Positions 17,399-25,691 of a stretch of 36,989 bases of DNA are shown in pieces. The stretch covers positions 1 through 36,989 of the forward strand of contig NZ_REFA01000023.1 of the NCBI RefSeq assembly GCF_003852705.1. The letters are read 5' to 3'. The notes under the pieces are model-generated. The model was not told where the DNA came from. It did no database searches and was given only the letters and a program-made list of their open reading frames with translations. Position 1 is the first letter of the stretch. Every line of letters begins with the position of its first letter. A program made the translations under genes and the position numbers. Source of the DNA: Amniculibacterium aquaticum. GTDB taxonomy: Bacteria; Bacteroidota; Bacteroidia; Flavobacteriales; Weeksellaceae.

Positions 17399-19516
17399 AT
17401 GAAAGGATTTATTTTTTTAGGACTGTGTATGGGTCCATTTTACTTTGCGCAAAACTCGGTGCAAGATTCTCTAAAAACTCAAAATATCGGTGAGGTAAGG
17501 CTCCTGAAAAAGCTTCCTGTGACCAAGGAAATTATCCAGGTTAAGAAAGATTTGGGCAATAAAAATTTGGGACAGGATTTGCCCATTTTATTAAAAAATC
17601 AAACTTCTATCGAAACGACTTCGGACGCTGGAAATGGTGTCGGCTATACCGGGCTGAAAATTAGAGGGGTAGAAGGGAGTCGCATCAATGTTATGCTGAA
17701 TGGAGTTCCGTTTAACGATAGCGAGTCTCAAGGAACTTTTTTTGTGAACATCCCAGATGTCGCCTCTTCAGCATCCAACATCGTCATTCAGAGAGGTGTG
17801 GGCACATCGACCAACGGATCTGCAGCTTTTGGAGCGAGTGTTAATATCCTAACGGCTGATCCATCGGAAAAAGCTTTTGTAAGCACGATGAATTCTTATG
17901 GGTCATTCAATACCCAGAAACATACCTTCGAAGCGGCAACAGGAAGTCTTCTGGATGGGAAACTTTTGTTTGGAGGTCGCTATTCCATTATAAAATCCGA
18001 CGGATACATCGATAGGGCATTTTCCGATTTGAATTCGTATAATTTTACTGCAGCCTACAAAAATGGAAATACCAAATTGCGATTCTTAACTTTTGGTGGA
18101 AACGAAAAAACCTATCAAGCGTGGAATGGGATTAGTAAAGAACAGTACGAAAGCAATCCTAGATACAACTCAGCTGGAGAGATCTACGATGCCGATGGAA
18201 ATATTTTAGGCTTCTATAAAAATGAAACCGACAACTACAAGCAGCAACATTATCATTTTCTTTGGCAACAAAAGTTGAACTCGGTCTGGGACTTGTCCAC
18301 AACCCTGCATTACACCAAAGGTCAAGGCTTTTATGATAATTACAAATCCAATCAGAAATTTTCAAAGTACGGACTGCCAAATTTAGTCGTGAACGGAACT
18401 ACAATCTCCAGAGGCGATTTAATAAGACAGAAATGGATGGACAATAAATTCTACGGAATGGTGTCTGAATTGAGTGGTAAACTGAACAACTGGGATCTTA
18501 ATTTTGGCGTGGTTGCCAACCAATACAAAGGGGATCATTACGGAGAAATCACCAGCGGCTCTTATTTGCAGCAATTGATCCTTCCTTTTGAATATTATAG
18601 AAATGAAGGGGTGAAAAATGAAATTTCTGCTTATGCAAAAGCATTGTACAAATGGGATAGATACGAGTTTTTTGGAGATCTACAAGTCAGAAGCATCCAA
18701 TATCAATCGACGGTACAAAAAGCCAATCCGGATGAAAATCCAGTTTTTGATAAAAAATATTCCTTCTTCAATCCAAAAGTGGGCGTCAATTATCATCTGG
18801 ACTCAGGAGTCGTTTATCTTTCTTATGCCAACGCCCATCGTGAGCCGGGAAGAAGTGATTTGAAAGAAAATACAGACATCAAACCGGAGCAATTGCACGA
18901 TTTTGAGTTGGGTTATCATTATAATTTGGGCAATCTTAATATGAGCGCCAACTTGTACTATATGTTGTACAAAGATCAGCTGGTGGTTACGGGTGAGCTG
19001 AATGAGGTAGGAGCTGCCCTGCATAAAAATGTAGGCGAAAGTTACAGACGAGGTTTAGAGGTCGCAGTAGGCTATCGTTTTTCAGATCAAATTAATGTTA
19101 AAACCAACCTGAATTTTAGCCAGAATAAAAATGTGGATTATAAAATAGAAACCGCAAATGGAACTGAGAATTTAGGAAAAACCGACTTGGCACTTTCTCC
19201 TAATTTTATCGGAAACCTTACCTTAAGCTATTTGCCTATTAAAAATTTAGAACTCTCTTGGGTCAACAAAGCTGTGGGAAAACAATACATCAACAATTCG
19301 CAATCTGAGGAATATAAATTAAATTCATACTACCTCTCGGATTTTATCGGAACTTACAAAACCAAATGGAAAAATACGGAATGGGGATTTCATCTATTAA
19401 TCAACAATATATTTAACACCAAATACACCAATTACGGAGCCGACTATGGTGTGCCGTATTATTATGCACAAGCCAGAACCAATTACATGTTGGGAATTAG
19501 TCTGAAATTCAATTAA
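17399..19516 (+). CDS. TonB-dependent outer-membrane receptor under TPP riboswitch (probable thiamine uptake)
   Basis: This is a 705-residue TonB-dependent receptor. The start is taken at 17399 because MKGFIFLGLCMGPFYFAQ forms a signal peptide; the open frame reaches upstream to a TTG inside the riboswitch, which is not a likely start. The plug domain (about 30-160) has GYTGLKIRGVEGSRINVMLNG and IVIQRGVGTSTNGSAAFGASV. The 22-strand barrel ends in YMLGISLKFN with a terminal aromatic residue. TPP-riboswitch-linked receptors in Bacteroidota have been proposed to import thiamine or its precursors across the outer membrane, driven by TonB-ExbBD. No thi or pnuT gene is adjacent, so the substrate rests on the riboswitch. 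Confidence 0.9.
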   Translation: MKGFIFLGLCMGPFYFAQNSVQDSLKTQNIGEVRLLKKLPVTKEIIQVKKDLGNKNLGQDLPILLKNQTSIETTSDAGNGVGYTGLKIRGVEGSRINVMLNGVPFNDSESQGTFFVNIPDVASSASNIVIQRGVGTSTNGSAAFGASVNILTADPSEKAFVSTMNSYGSFNTQKHTFEAATGSLLDGKLLFGGRYSIIKSDGYIDRAFSDLNSYNFTAAYKNGNTKLRFLTFGGNEKTYQAWNGISKEQYESNPRYNSAGEIYDADGNILGFYKNETDNYKQQHYHFLWQQKLNSVWDLSTTLHYTKGQGFYDNYKSNQKFSKYGLPNLVVNGTTISRGDLIRQKWMDNKFYGMVSELSGKLNNWDLNFGVVANQYKGDHYGEITSGSYLQQLILPFEYYRNEGVKNEISAYAKALYKWDRYEFFGDLQVRSIQYQSTVQKANPDENPVFDKKYSFFNPKVGVNYHLDSGVVYLSYANAHREPGRSDLKENTDIKPEQLHDFELGYHYNLGNLNMSANLYYMLYKDQLVVTGELNEVGAALHKNVGESYRRGLEVAVGYRFSDQINVKTNLNFSQNKNVDYKIETANGTENLGKTDLALSPNFIGNLTLSYLPIKNLELSWVNKAVGKQYINNSQSEEYKLNSYYLSDFIGTYKTKWKNTEWGFHLLINNIFNTKYTNYGADYGVPYYYAQARTNYMLGISLKFN

Positions 19517-19532
19517 CATCAATTTTTATCAC

Positions 19533-19565
19533 AATCGGAAAGTCATGGATTTTCCGATTTTTTTT
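19533..19565 (+). terminator. Terminator behind thiamine-type receptor
   Basis: Stem AATCGGAAA (19533-19541) / TTTCCGATT (19551-19559) is followed by a run of T. Confidence 0.85.
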
Positions 19566-19673
19566 AATTTAATATTGAAAAACACGGCGCATCGTTTGCA
19601 ATTTTTGTTAAAATCAGATTCAAATCGGTTGAAATCAAAGAAAATCAATGGTTTTCGTTTCAATAAAAATATC

Positions 19674-19681
19674 TAAATTTG
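19674..19681 (+). promoter_or_regulatory. -7 promoter box before HU-like gene
   Basis: TAAATTTG matches TAnnTTTG and ends seven bases before the ATG at 19689, so the leader would be extremely short. No clean -33 TTG is present. Confidence 0.4.
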
Positions 19682-19688
19682 CACCCAA

Positions 19689-20414
19689 ATGAATATTTCA
19701 GCAGATATTTTAGCTTTTTTGAAGCTCTTTGGTAAGGCTTCAGTTCCGGGTTTTGGTCAATTTACCATTGAAAAAACCGGAGCTCAATTCAACGACCAAA
19801 CCAAAACTCTTCTTCCACCGTCACAACTCATTATTTTTAATAAAAATGAAAATCAAAATGACGAAGGATTAATACAGTTTTTAGCAAAAAGAAATCAAGT
19901 AACACCCGATCGTATAGAAAAATTATTGAAAGATCAGGTGGACTCTTGGAATTCGACTCTATACTCTGGACAACCTTTGTTGATCGATGGTTTGGGCGAG
20001 TTTGACCAACAGGATTTTAAATTCTCAGGCTATAGAATTGAATCTGAAAACTCGGATTTCTTTGGTTTAGAAGAAATTAATATTACCGATGTACAAAAGT
20101 CCAGTAAGTACAAAACGCCAAAAGGCAACATCCCAAAAGACACGAACAAGACCGTATCTGTTTTATTATGGATATTTTTATTGGTGATACCTGTTTTGGG
20201 ATTGCTTTATTTTGGATATACTCAGCAAGAACTTATTTTTGGAAAAAAATCCTTTGATGATTTGGTTGTGAAAAACTCGACGCACAGGATAGACACAAAG
20301 GAAAAAATAGATACTCTAAAGGTTGAACCTAAAAAAGACAGCTTACAGAAAGACTCATTAACAAGTCCAATACCGACCACAACAACTAAAAAACCGTCAC
20401 AAAATGGAAAGTAA
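19689..20414 (+). CDS. HU-CCDC81-like domain protein with one membrane segment, no SPOR domain
   Basis: This 241-residue protein resembles the Bacteroidota proteins carrying two HU-CCDC81-type domains (Pfam families HU-CCDC81_bac_1 and _2). The first is about residues 1-55 (ILAFLKLFGKASVPGFGQFTI) and the second about 60-125 (GLIQFLAKRNQVTPDRIEKLL, PLLIDGLGEFDQQ). A single hydrophobic segment (about 158-178, VSVLLWIFLLVIPVLGLLYFG) is followed by a polar, probably periplasmic tail. Relatives usually carry a peptidoglycan-binding SPOR domain at the C-terminus; here the tail is a short Lys/Asp/Thr-rich stretch instead, so any link to peptidoglycan is uncertain. Its last 11 bases overlap the thioesterase start, implying an operon. 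Confidence 0.75.
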   Translation: MNISADILAFLKLFGKASVPGFGQFTIEKTGAQFNDQTKTLLPPSQLIIFNKNENQNDEGLIQFLAKRNQVTPDRIEKLLKDQVDSWNSTLYSGQPLLIDGLGEFDQQDFKFSGYRIESENSDFFGLEEINITDVQKSSKYKTPKGNIPKDTNKTVSVLLWIFLLVIPVLGLLYFGYTQQELIFGKKSFDDLVVKNSTHRIDTKEKIDTLKVEPKKDSLQKDSLTSPIPTTTTKKPSQNGK

Positions 20415-20919
20415 AACCGCTTCCGAGTCATTGACCATCATGACCAATATCGTCCTTCCCAACGAAACCAATTCTCTTAGAAATCTTTTTGGTGGAGAAC
20501 TTTTGGCAAAAATGGATCGCTGCGCTGCAATTTCTGCATCCAGACATAGCGAAACCCGCGTAGTTACGGCATCGGTAAACCATGTGTCGTTCAAGCATCC
20601 CATTCCGGAAGGAGGCGTAGTGGTTTTGGAGTCCAAAGTTTCCAGAGCATTTTCTACTTCTATGGAAATATATGTTGATGTATGGTTGGACGATCCCATC
20701 CTGAAAAAGAAAGTACACACCAACGAAGGCATTTATACTTTTGTTGCGGTGGATGAAAACAATGTTCCTGTTAAAATACCGGAAATGGTACCTGTAACCA
20801 TTTTGGAGAAAGACAGGCATTTGGCAGCACTCCGCAGAAAGGAACTGTCATTGATCCTTTCCGGAAGGATGAAAGCTGAAGATTCTGTAGAGCTGAAAAA
20901 ATTATTTTCTGAAAAATAG
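20404..20919 (+). CDS. Acyl-CoA thioesterase (hotdog fold, YciA/BFIT type)
   Basis: This 171-residue cytosolic hydrolase cleaves acyl-CoA to free acid and CoA. The hotdog signature is N-x4-LRNLFGGELLAKMDRCAAISASRH (split as NETNSLRNLFGG and ELLAKMDRCAAISASRH), with the conserved Asn, Gly-Gly and Asp of the family. HVSFKHPIPEGGVV and the VSRAFSTSMEIYVDVW strand follow. The C-terminal end (RRKELSLILSGRMKAEDS) is a helical extension. It sits between the HU-like gene (11-base overlap) and a hydroxyacid dehydrogenase (12-base gap) as the second gene of an operon. The acyl chain preference cannot be judged. Confidence 0.88.
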   Translation: MESKTASESLTIMTNIVLPNETNSLRNLFGGELLAKMDRCAAISASRHSETRVVTASVNHVSFKHPIPEGGVVVLESKVSRAFSTSMEIYVDVWLDDPILKKKVHTNEGIYTFVAVDENNVPVKIPEMVPVTILEKDRHLAALRRKELSLILSGRMKAEDSVELKKLFSEK

Positions 20920-20931
20920 ACTATCCCAATC

Positions 20932-21861
20932 ATGCGAATTTTACAATTGGATAAAAACCATCCGTTAATTGCACAACAGTTGATGGATAAAGGCTTTGTT
21001 GTGGATGAAGATCATCAATCGACTTACGATGAAGTACTTAGGAAAATTAATAACTACCAAGGAATCGTTATTCGAAGTCGTATTCCGTTGGATGAAAATT
21101 TTTTGAGAAATTCCAGCCATCTGAAGTTTATTGCTAGAGTGGGCGCCGGAATGGAAAATATCGCCGTGGATGTTGCTGAAGAATTAGGCATCTCGCTCAT
21201 CAATTCGCCAGAAGGTAATCGTGATTCTGTAGCCGAGCATGTTTTGGGAATGCTGTTGATGTTAATGAACCGATTCAACATCGCCACTTCTGAAGTAAAG
21301 CAAGGCATCTGGAAAAGAGAAGAAAACCGAGGCGACGAATTGATGGGGAAAACCGTTGGCATCATCGGTTATGGAAATATGGGAAAAGCCACGGCAAAAC
21401 GGTTTTCGGGTTTTGGATGCCGTGTTATTTTCTATGATATTTTAGAGAACATCGGAGACAATTATGCCCAACAAGTTTCTTTAGAAGAGCTGAAAAGCCA
21501 AGCCGAAATCATTAGTTTGCACATTCCTATAACCAAAGAAACCCACTATTTGATCGACGAGAAATTTATTGATGAAATGAAAAATAATTTCTATTTGGTC
21601 AATACTGCCCGAGGCAAAAATGTGAAAACCAATGCCGTAGTCTCTGCCTTGAAGTCTGGAAAGATAAAAGGAGTTTGTCTGGATGTTTTAGAGTTTGAAA
21701 AAGCTTCTTTCGAAAGTTTGGATCACCAAAACGAAGACCTGAATTTCTTATTGCAATCCGACCAAGCCATCATTACCCCACACATCGGAGGATGGACGGT
21801 ACAGAGCAAAGAAAAACTGGCCCAATTTATTGTCGATAAAATCGTTAAAGAATTCGCTTAG
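20932..21861 (+). CDS. D-2-hydroxyacid dehydrogenase, SerA-like without ACT domain
   Basis: This 309-residue NAD-dependent oxidoreductase belongs to the D-isomer 2-hydroxyacid dehydrogenases; 3-phosphoglycerate dehydrogenase (first step of serine synthesis) is a candidate role. The NAD-binding motif is [16 protein letters not shown] (Rossmann GxGxxG). Catalytic Arg, Glu and His are expected in [19 protein letters not shown] and ITPHIGGWT. It has no C-terminal ACT regulatory domain, so it would not be serine-inhibited like E. coli SerA. It is third in the operon with the HU-like protein and thioesterase. Its stop overlaps the stop of convergent mnmA by a few bases, so there is no room for a terminator. 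Confidence 0.85.
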   Translation: MRILQLDKNHPLIAQQLMDKGFVVDEDHQSTYDEVLRKINNYQGIVIRSRIPLDENFLRNSSHLKFIARVGAGMENIAVDVAEELGISLINSPEGNRDSVAEHVLGMLLMLMNRFNIATSEVKQGIWKREENRGDELMGKTVGIIGYGNMGKATAKRFSGFGCRVIFYDILENIGDNYAQQVSLEELKSQAEIISLHIPITKETHYLIDEKFIDEMKNNFYLVNTARGKNVKTNAVVSALKSGKIKGVCLDVLEFEKASFESLDHQNEDLNFLLQSDQAIITPHIGGWTVQSKEKLAQFIVDKIVKEFA

Positions 21862-23045
21862 GAAATTACGCCACTTCCCAAGAGCTCGTCGTCCAGGTAC
21901 CATGCTGCGAACTGCCCTTCGGCAATGGCTGATTGTGGATGTTCGAATTCCATGTACAAGGCATTTTCAAACTGGAAAATTTTAGCTTTTTCTAGTGCTT
22001 GTCGGTATCGGATTCTTGCCATGATCTCCATGGACTGTCCCGGCAAAAGTTTTAGATCTTCTCTTACCCAGTGCACTTCGTTGTTGTTTATTTTTAACGC
22101 TTTTCTGAACAATCCAGGGAATGTGTTGCCTTCGCCTACAAAAATAATGTTGTTGGTCATGTCTCTGGAGATTACATAGCAACTTTCTTTATGCCCACCA
22201 ATGCCTAGTCCTTTGCTTTGGCCAATGGTATAATATTGGGCTCCTTGGTGTTTGCCAATAACTTTGCCATCCTTTTTCTCATAATGGATTTTGGCAGAAA
22301 GAAATTCCAACTCATCTTTTTTTGAAGAGAACATTGGGGTTTCGGTCTGGAAACCTTGGTAATCGCGGAAGATCTCCACCAACTCTCCTTCTTTGGGCTG
22401 AAGTTGTTGCTTCAAAAATTCCGGCAAAGAAACTTTTCCAATGAAACACAATCCTTGAGAGTCTTTTTTATCGGCCGTGACCAATCCAATTTCTTTGGCA
22501 ATTTCTCTAACTTCGGGTTTTGTTAGTTCGCCAATCGGAAACAAAGCCTTGGAAAGTTGTTCTTGGTTCAGCTGACAAAGGAAGTAGCTTTGGTCTTTGT
22601 TGTTGTCTTTTCCGGCCAGAAGTTGGTAAATTTCATTTCCGTTTTTGTCGGTTGTCGTTCCCAATCGGGCATAGTGTCCGGTTGCTACTTTTTCGGCACC
22701 TAAGGAAAGTGCGGTTTGAAGAAATACATCAAACTTTACTTCGCGGTTGCACAAGACATCGGGGTTGGGAGTGCGTCCTTTTTCGTATTCGGAAAACATG
22801 TAATCTACAATTCTTTCTTTGTACAGATCGCTCATGTCGATCACTTGAAACGGAATATTCAGTTTCTGTGCAACCATCAAAGCATCGTTGCTGTCTTCTA
22901 TCCATGGGCATTCGTCTTCTAAAGTCACCGAAGCATCGTTCCAATTGCGCATAAAAAGTCCGATCACTTCATGACCTTGTTGTTGCAAAAGATATGCAGT
23001 AACACTAGAATCTACACCACCAGAAAGTCCAACTACGATTTTCAT
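21858..23045 (-). CDS. mnmA: tRNA-specific 2-thiouridylase MnmA
   Basis: This 395-residue enzyme puts sulfur on U34 of tRNAs for Lys, Glu and Gln. The PP-loop GLSGGVDSS (7-14 region) activates the base with ATP. C99 (VLCNRE) and C200 (SQGLCFIG) are the catalytic pair that carries persulfide. The central domain ([13 protein letters not shown]) and the C-terminal barrel ([13 protein letters not shown]) are in place. Length is slightly longer than E. coli MnmA (368) but normal for Bacteroidota. The gene overlaps the end of the convergent dehydrogenase. A -7-like box at 23084-23091 gives a leader of about 38 bases. Confidence 0.96.
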   Translation of the reverse strand: MKIVVGLSGGVDSSVTAYLLQQQGHEVIGLFMRNWNDASVTLEDECPWIEDSNDALMVAQKLNIPFQVIDMSDLYKERIVDYMFSEYEKGRTPNPDVLCNREVKFDVFLQTALSLGAEKVATGHYARLGTTTDKNGNEIYQLLAGKDNNKDQSYFLCQLNQEQLSKALFPIGELTKPEVREIAKEIGLVTADKKDSQGLCFIGKVSLPEFLKQQLQPKEGELVEIFRDYQGFQTETPMFSSKKDELEFLSAKIHYEKKDGKVIGKHQGAQYYTIGQSKGLGIGGHKESCYVISRDMTNNIIFVGEGNTFPGLFRKALKINNNEVHWVREDLKLLPGQSMEIMARIRYRQALEKAKIFQFENALYMEFEHPQSAIAEGQFAAWYLDDELLGSGVIS

Positions 23046-23083
23046 TGAATAAAAGAATTATATTTTGAGTTAAATAGAAGTTG

Positions 23084-23091
23084 CAAATTTA
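23084..23091 (-). promoter_or_regulatory. -7 promoter box before mnmA
   Basis: The minus strand reads TAAATTTG, matching TAnnTTTG, 38 bases before the mnmA ATG. No -33 TTG was found at the right distance. Confidence 0.35.
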
Positions 23092-23132
23092 CAATTTTAA
23101 GGACGAATAATCGATTTATTCGTTAAATGATG

Positions 23133-23140
23133 TAATTTTG
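23133..23140 (+). promoter_or_regulatory. -7 promoter box before beta-barrel gene
   Basis: TAATTTTG matches TAnnTTTG, 22 bases before the chosen ATG at 23163. No -33 TTG was recognised. Confidence 0.4.
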
Positions 23141-23162
23141 AAATATGTATAAAATTCAAATT

Positions 23163-23684
23163 ATGAAAAAAATAATTTCAACCCTTACCTTGGGGATTTC
23201 GGTATTTGCTTTTTCTCAAATCGGATTGGGCGGTATCCAAACGCAAAACAATTGGACTTTTGGTGGGTATGCCGGGCTTGGTACCGGTTCTGGTGGGACA
23301 TCGATCTATGTTACTCCAAAAGTTGGATATAAAGTTTCTGAAAATTTCGAATTGGGAGCTGCCGGTAATTTTACTTGGAACAACAACAGTTATTTCAATT
23401 CTACCATGATAGGCGTTGGTCCTTATGCAAATTATTATTTTGCACGAACAGCATATATTTCCGGGATGTTCCAAGAGTATTTCATCAATTATAGAAACCG
23501 ATACAACAATCTGAATACGAAAAACAATGAATCGGTTTTGTATCTAGGTGGCGGTTATATGCAAAGGTTGGGAGATAGTGCTTATATGCAAATTGGTGCG
23601 ATGTACAATGTGTTGTACGACAAAAACAAATCCGTCTTCGGGAGCGGTTTTGTACCACAAGTTGGGGTGGTGTTTGGTTTATAA
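23163..23684 (+). CDS. Small outer-membrane beta-barrel protein
   Basis: This 173-residue secreted protein is unnamed. The start is taken at 23163 because MKKIISTLTLGISVFAFSQ forms a signal peptide cut after SQ; an in-frame ATG 18 bases upstream adds only MYKIQI. The mature part has alternating aromatic and small residues in short beta strands (WTFGGYAGLGTG, FELGAAGNFTWNN, YANYYFARTAYISGMFQEY, YLGGGYMQRLG) and ends in VPQVGVVFGL, as in eight-stranded OmpW/OmpX-like barrels. No catalytic motif is seen. It is transcribed alone between mnmA (divergent) and a two-way terminator. Confidence 0.75.
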   Translation: MKKIISTLTLGISVFAFSQIGLGGIQTQNNWTFGGYAGLGTGSGGTSIYVTPKVGYKVSENFELGAAGNFTWNNNSYFNSTMIGVGPYANYYFARTAYISGMFQEYFINYRNRYNNLNTKNNESVLYLGGGYMQRLGDSAYMQIGAMYNVLYDKNKSVFGSGFVPQVGVVFGL

Positions 23685-23722
23685 AAAAATCCTCTCATAT
23701 TTTTTGGATGAGAGGATTTTTT
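23684..23722. terminator. Two-way terminator between beta-barrel and SufT-like genes
   Basis: Stem AAAAAATCCTCTCAT (23684-23698) / ATGAGAGGATTTTTT (23708-23722), perfect over 15 bp, with A and T runs built in. It serves both convergent genes. Confidence 0.9.
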
Positions 23723-23744
23723 ATTATTATTTTTTTTTAATGGA

Positions 23745-24074
23745 TTAGTAAAGGATTCCCAATTCAAATTTTGCTTCCTCACTCATCATGTCTTTGTTCC
23801 ACATGGGTTCGAAGGTTAGGTCCAAATCTACATCGATTACGCCTTCAACCGTTTTCACTTTGTCTTTCACCTCTTGCGGCATGGACTCGGCAACAGGACA
23901 GTTGGGGGTTGTAAGGGTCATGATAATTTTTGCAAGTCCATCTTCGGATACCTGAACATCATAAATCAGTCCCAATTCATAAATGTCCACCGGAATTTCT
24001 GGGTCATAAACCGTTTTTAGGGTTTTTACAATATCTTCACCAATGGCTGTAATTTGTTCGTCTGTGTATTTCAT
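23745..24074 (-). CDS. MIP18/DUF59 family protein, SufT-like Fe-S maturation factor
   Basis: This 109-residue cytosolic protein is a single MIP18 (DUF59) domain, a family that helps Fe-S cluster assembly or delivery (SufT, PaaD, CIA2). The start is chosen at 24074 (MKYTDEQITAIGEDIV) over an in-frame start 15 bases upstream, because relatives begin here. Family marks are YDPEIPVDIYELGLIYDV and LTTPNCPVAESMP, with the conserved cysteine. FEPMWNKDMMSEEAKFELG closes the domain. It lies 69 bases downstream of the exonuclease gene on the same strand, so it may be in the same transcript. It is separate from suf genes except sufE at 3819. Confidence 0.85.
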   Translation of the reverse strand: MKYTDEQITAIGEDIVKTLKTVYDPEIPVDIYELGLIYDVQVSEDGLAKIIMTLTTPNCPVAESMPQEVKDKVKTVEGVIDVDLDLTFEPMWNKDMMSEEAKFELGILY

Positions 24075-24143
24075 AAATAGAGTCACCATTTTTCCATTTT
24101 AAAAGCTAAACTTAACTTTTTAATGGATTTTTTCTGAAAAATT

Positions 24144-24851
24144 TTACTTGTTTTCATCTTCAGATCGTTCCAACAAGTCCTCTTGTCGCATCCGTCTAAA
24201 AATATTGCACAAAGTTAAGACATCTTTCTCACAATATAGAATTATTCTAAATAAATCTTTTTCTATATGATAGATTGATGAAACCATTGAACCGTCAATG
24301 TCGTCTTTGGGTGTCGAGATTCCGAAGACATGAGCAAGAAGTTCTAAGGAGACAAAACTTTTGTAATCTCCGAATTTCCACAATTCCATGGTGTCGAGAT
24401 GTGGGATTTCCCAAGGTTTTTTTCCGAATAATTGAAAGGGAAGTGGAGGCATCATACCGTTGATTAAAAACCGACGGGCGATCCACGGAAAGTCGAACTC
24501 TTTGCCGTTGTGGGCGCAAAGGATAATGTCACGCATTTTGGGTTTGTTAAACATTTGTCCAAAATCTTCTAGTAATTTTTTTTCATTATCCCCGGCAAAA
24601 CTTTTAATTCTTAGTTTGCCACCATGATCCATCATTCCTACAGAAATGCATATTATTTTTCCGAATTCGGCCATAATTCCGCCCCGTTCAATATAAAAAT
24701 CTTCTGCACCAACTTCCTCTTTTCTTTGAAATCGGGTTTTCTTTTCCCAAAGATATTGCTCGGTTTCAGAGACTTCGTCCCAGTTCCCAAACTGAGAGAC
24801 GGTTTCTATGTCCAAAAATAATATTTTCTCGAAAGGGATGTTTTGAAGCAT
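24144..24851 (-). CDS. PolB-like 3'-5' exonuclease (RNase H fold, DEDDy)
   Basis: This 235-residue stand-alone nuclease is of the COG3298 type (predicted 3'-5' exonuclease related to the proofreading domain of PolB). The four DEDD metal ligands are visible: D14 and E16 in LFLDIETV, D120 in AHNGKEFDFPW and D210 in YCEKDVLTL, with Y206 as the DEDDy tyrosine. It covers the full exonuclease domain but has no polymerase domain. Substrate is unknown. It follows the zincin-like gene after 12 bases and probably shares its mRNA. The intact exonuclease residues here contrast with their loss in DNA polymerase I. Confidence 0.85.
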   Translation of the reverse strand: MLQNIPFEKILFLDIETVSQFGNWDEVSETEQYLWEKKTRFQRKEEVGAEDFYIERGGIMAEFGKIICISVGMMDHGGKLRIKSFAGDNEKKLLEDFGQMFNKPKMRDIILCAHNGKEFDFPWIARRFLINGMMPPLPFQLFGKKPWEIPHLDTMELWKFGDYKSFVSLELLAHVFGISTPKDDIDGSMVSSIYHIEKDLFRIILYCEKDVLTLCNIFRRMRQEDLLERSEDENK

Positions 24852-24863
24852 GATCTAAAGGTT

Positions 24864-25379
24864 TTATGGTTGTGCTATTGAGTTGATGAGAAGGTCTATT
24901 TCTAATTTTTGCTCGGCATATTTTTGTTGTAAATCGCTCTCTTCTCCCATTCTTTTGTAATAGTCTAAGGCTCTTTTCCCAAACCATACTTTGTGAAAAT
25001 TGGACATGTCCGGAATGTTAGGATATCTTTTGTGGAAAAGCATTTCGTAATGCGCCTGAAACTCTCTTTCATTTTTGTCCTCTACATAAGGAGCTATGGT
25101 TTTTTGATGGATGTGAACCATTTCATGGGCAATCAAGTTAATCACCAAATTGAAGTCAAAATCAAATAAATTCTTAGGAATCATGATGACTTGAGGCGCT
25201 CCAACTTCGCCATCCGTAGTGAGAACGATAAGTTCTTTATTTTCATCTTTTCTAAAATCAAAACGCCCCCAATTGTCATTGGCCAAACCAAAACTGCTGA
25301 CGATAAAATACGCCGCATCCAGGACTTGCTGATGTTCGAGGTATGTGTTGAGGTGCAATTTGACTTGAGAAAGATCCAT
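24864..25379 (-). CDS. Uncharacterised zincin-like protein (HEMVH motif)
   Basis: I do not recognise a named family for this 171-residue cytosolic protein (no signal peptide, no membrane segment). It has a short zinc-protease motif HEMVH (85-89) in a hydrophobic helix (FNLVINLIAHEMVHIHQ), then NEREFQAHYE with E106 in place for a third metal ligand, the layout seen in small zincins such as SprT-like proteins. The rest is a mixed alpha/beta N-terminal part and a basic, aromatic C-terminal part. It is the first gene of a unit with the exonuclease (12-base gap). A -7 box lies 20 bases before its ATG. Peptidase activity is only inferred. Confidence 0.65.
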   Translation of the reverse strand: MDLSQVKLHLNTYLEHQQVLDAAYFIVSSFGLANDNWGRFDFRKDENKELIVLTTDGEVGAPQVIMIPKNLFDFDFNLVINLIAHEMVHIHQKTIAPYVEDKNEREFQAHYEMLFHKRYPNIPDMSNFHKVWFGKRALDYYKRMGEESDLQQKYAEQKLEIDLLINSIAQP

Positions 25380-25399
25380 GATAAATGATGTTTACGATT

Positions 25400-25407
25400 C
25401 AAATTTA
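25400..25407 (-). promoter_or_regulatory. -7 promoter box before zincin-like gene
   Basis: The minus strand reads TAAATTTG, matching TAnnTTTG, 20 bases before the ATG at 25379. A TTG lies only 13 bases further upstream (25423-25421), too close for the usual -33 spacing. Confidence 0.35.
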
Positions 25408-25410
25408 TAA

Positions 25411-25440
25411 AAAAAATGTTCAATTCTTATTGAGAATTGA
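25411..25440 (-). terminator. Terminator behind the SpmAB operon
   Basis: On the minus strand TCAATTCT-CAATA-AGAATTGA (25440-25420) forms an 8-bp hairpin followed by ACATTTTTTTT, an intrinsic terminator just after the DUF2007 gene. Confidence 0.7.
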
Positions 25441-25445
25441 TTAAG

Positions 25446-25688
25446 TTACATGGCTTCTTGTTCGTCATTTTCACGATTGTAGAATTGATCCGAAAGGTAT
25501 TTTGCTTTTATAAAATCTTCTCGATCCACTTGCAATTTGTATCCGCCAATGGAACTGTTGAAAATGGGATACATTGCCACCGAATTGGTGTTGAAGATAA
25601 AAGCATCAATGTCGTTTTCTTCCAAAAATAATTTGAAAATTTGTGCTTCAAACTCGGTATTGTAAATGTTTACAGTAATCAATTCCAT
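25446..25688 (-). CDS. DUF2007 family small protein
   Basis: This 80-residue protein matches the DUF2007 (putative signal-transducing protein) pattern: MELITVNIYNTEFEAQIFKLFLEENDIDAFI, a beta-alpha-beta ferredoxin-like unit, then GGYKLQVDREDFIKAKYLS. DUF2007 domains often occur alone or beside nucleotide or metal-binding proteins; the ligand is not known. It starts three bases after the stop of the 129-residue unknown gene and is the last gene of the SpmAB operon. A short acidic tail (NRENDEQEAM) ends it. Confidence 0.75.
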   Translation of the reverse strand: MELITVNIYNTEFEAQIFKLFLEENDIDAFIFNTNSVAMYPIFNSSIGGYKLQVDREDFIKAKYLSDQFYNRENDEQEAM

Positions 25689-25691
25689 AGC

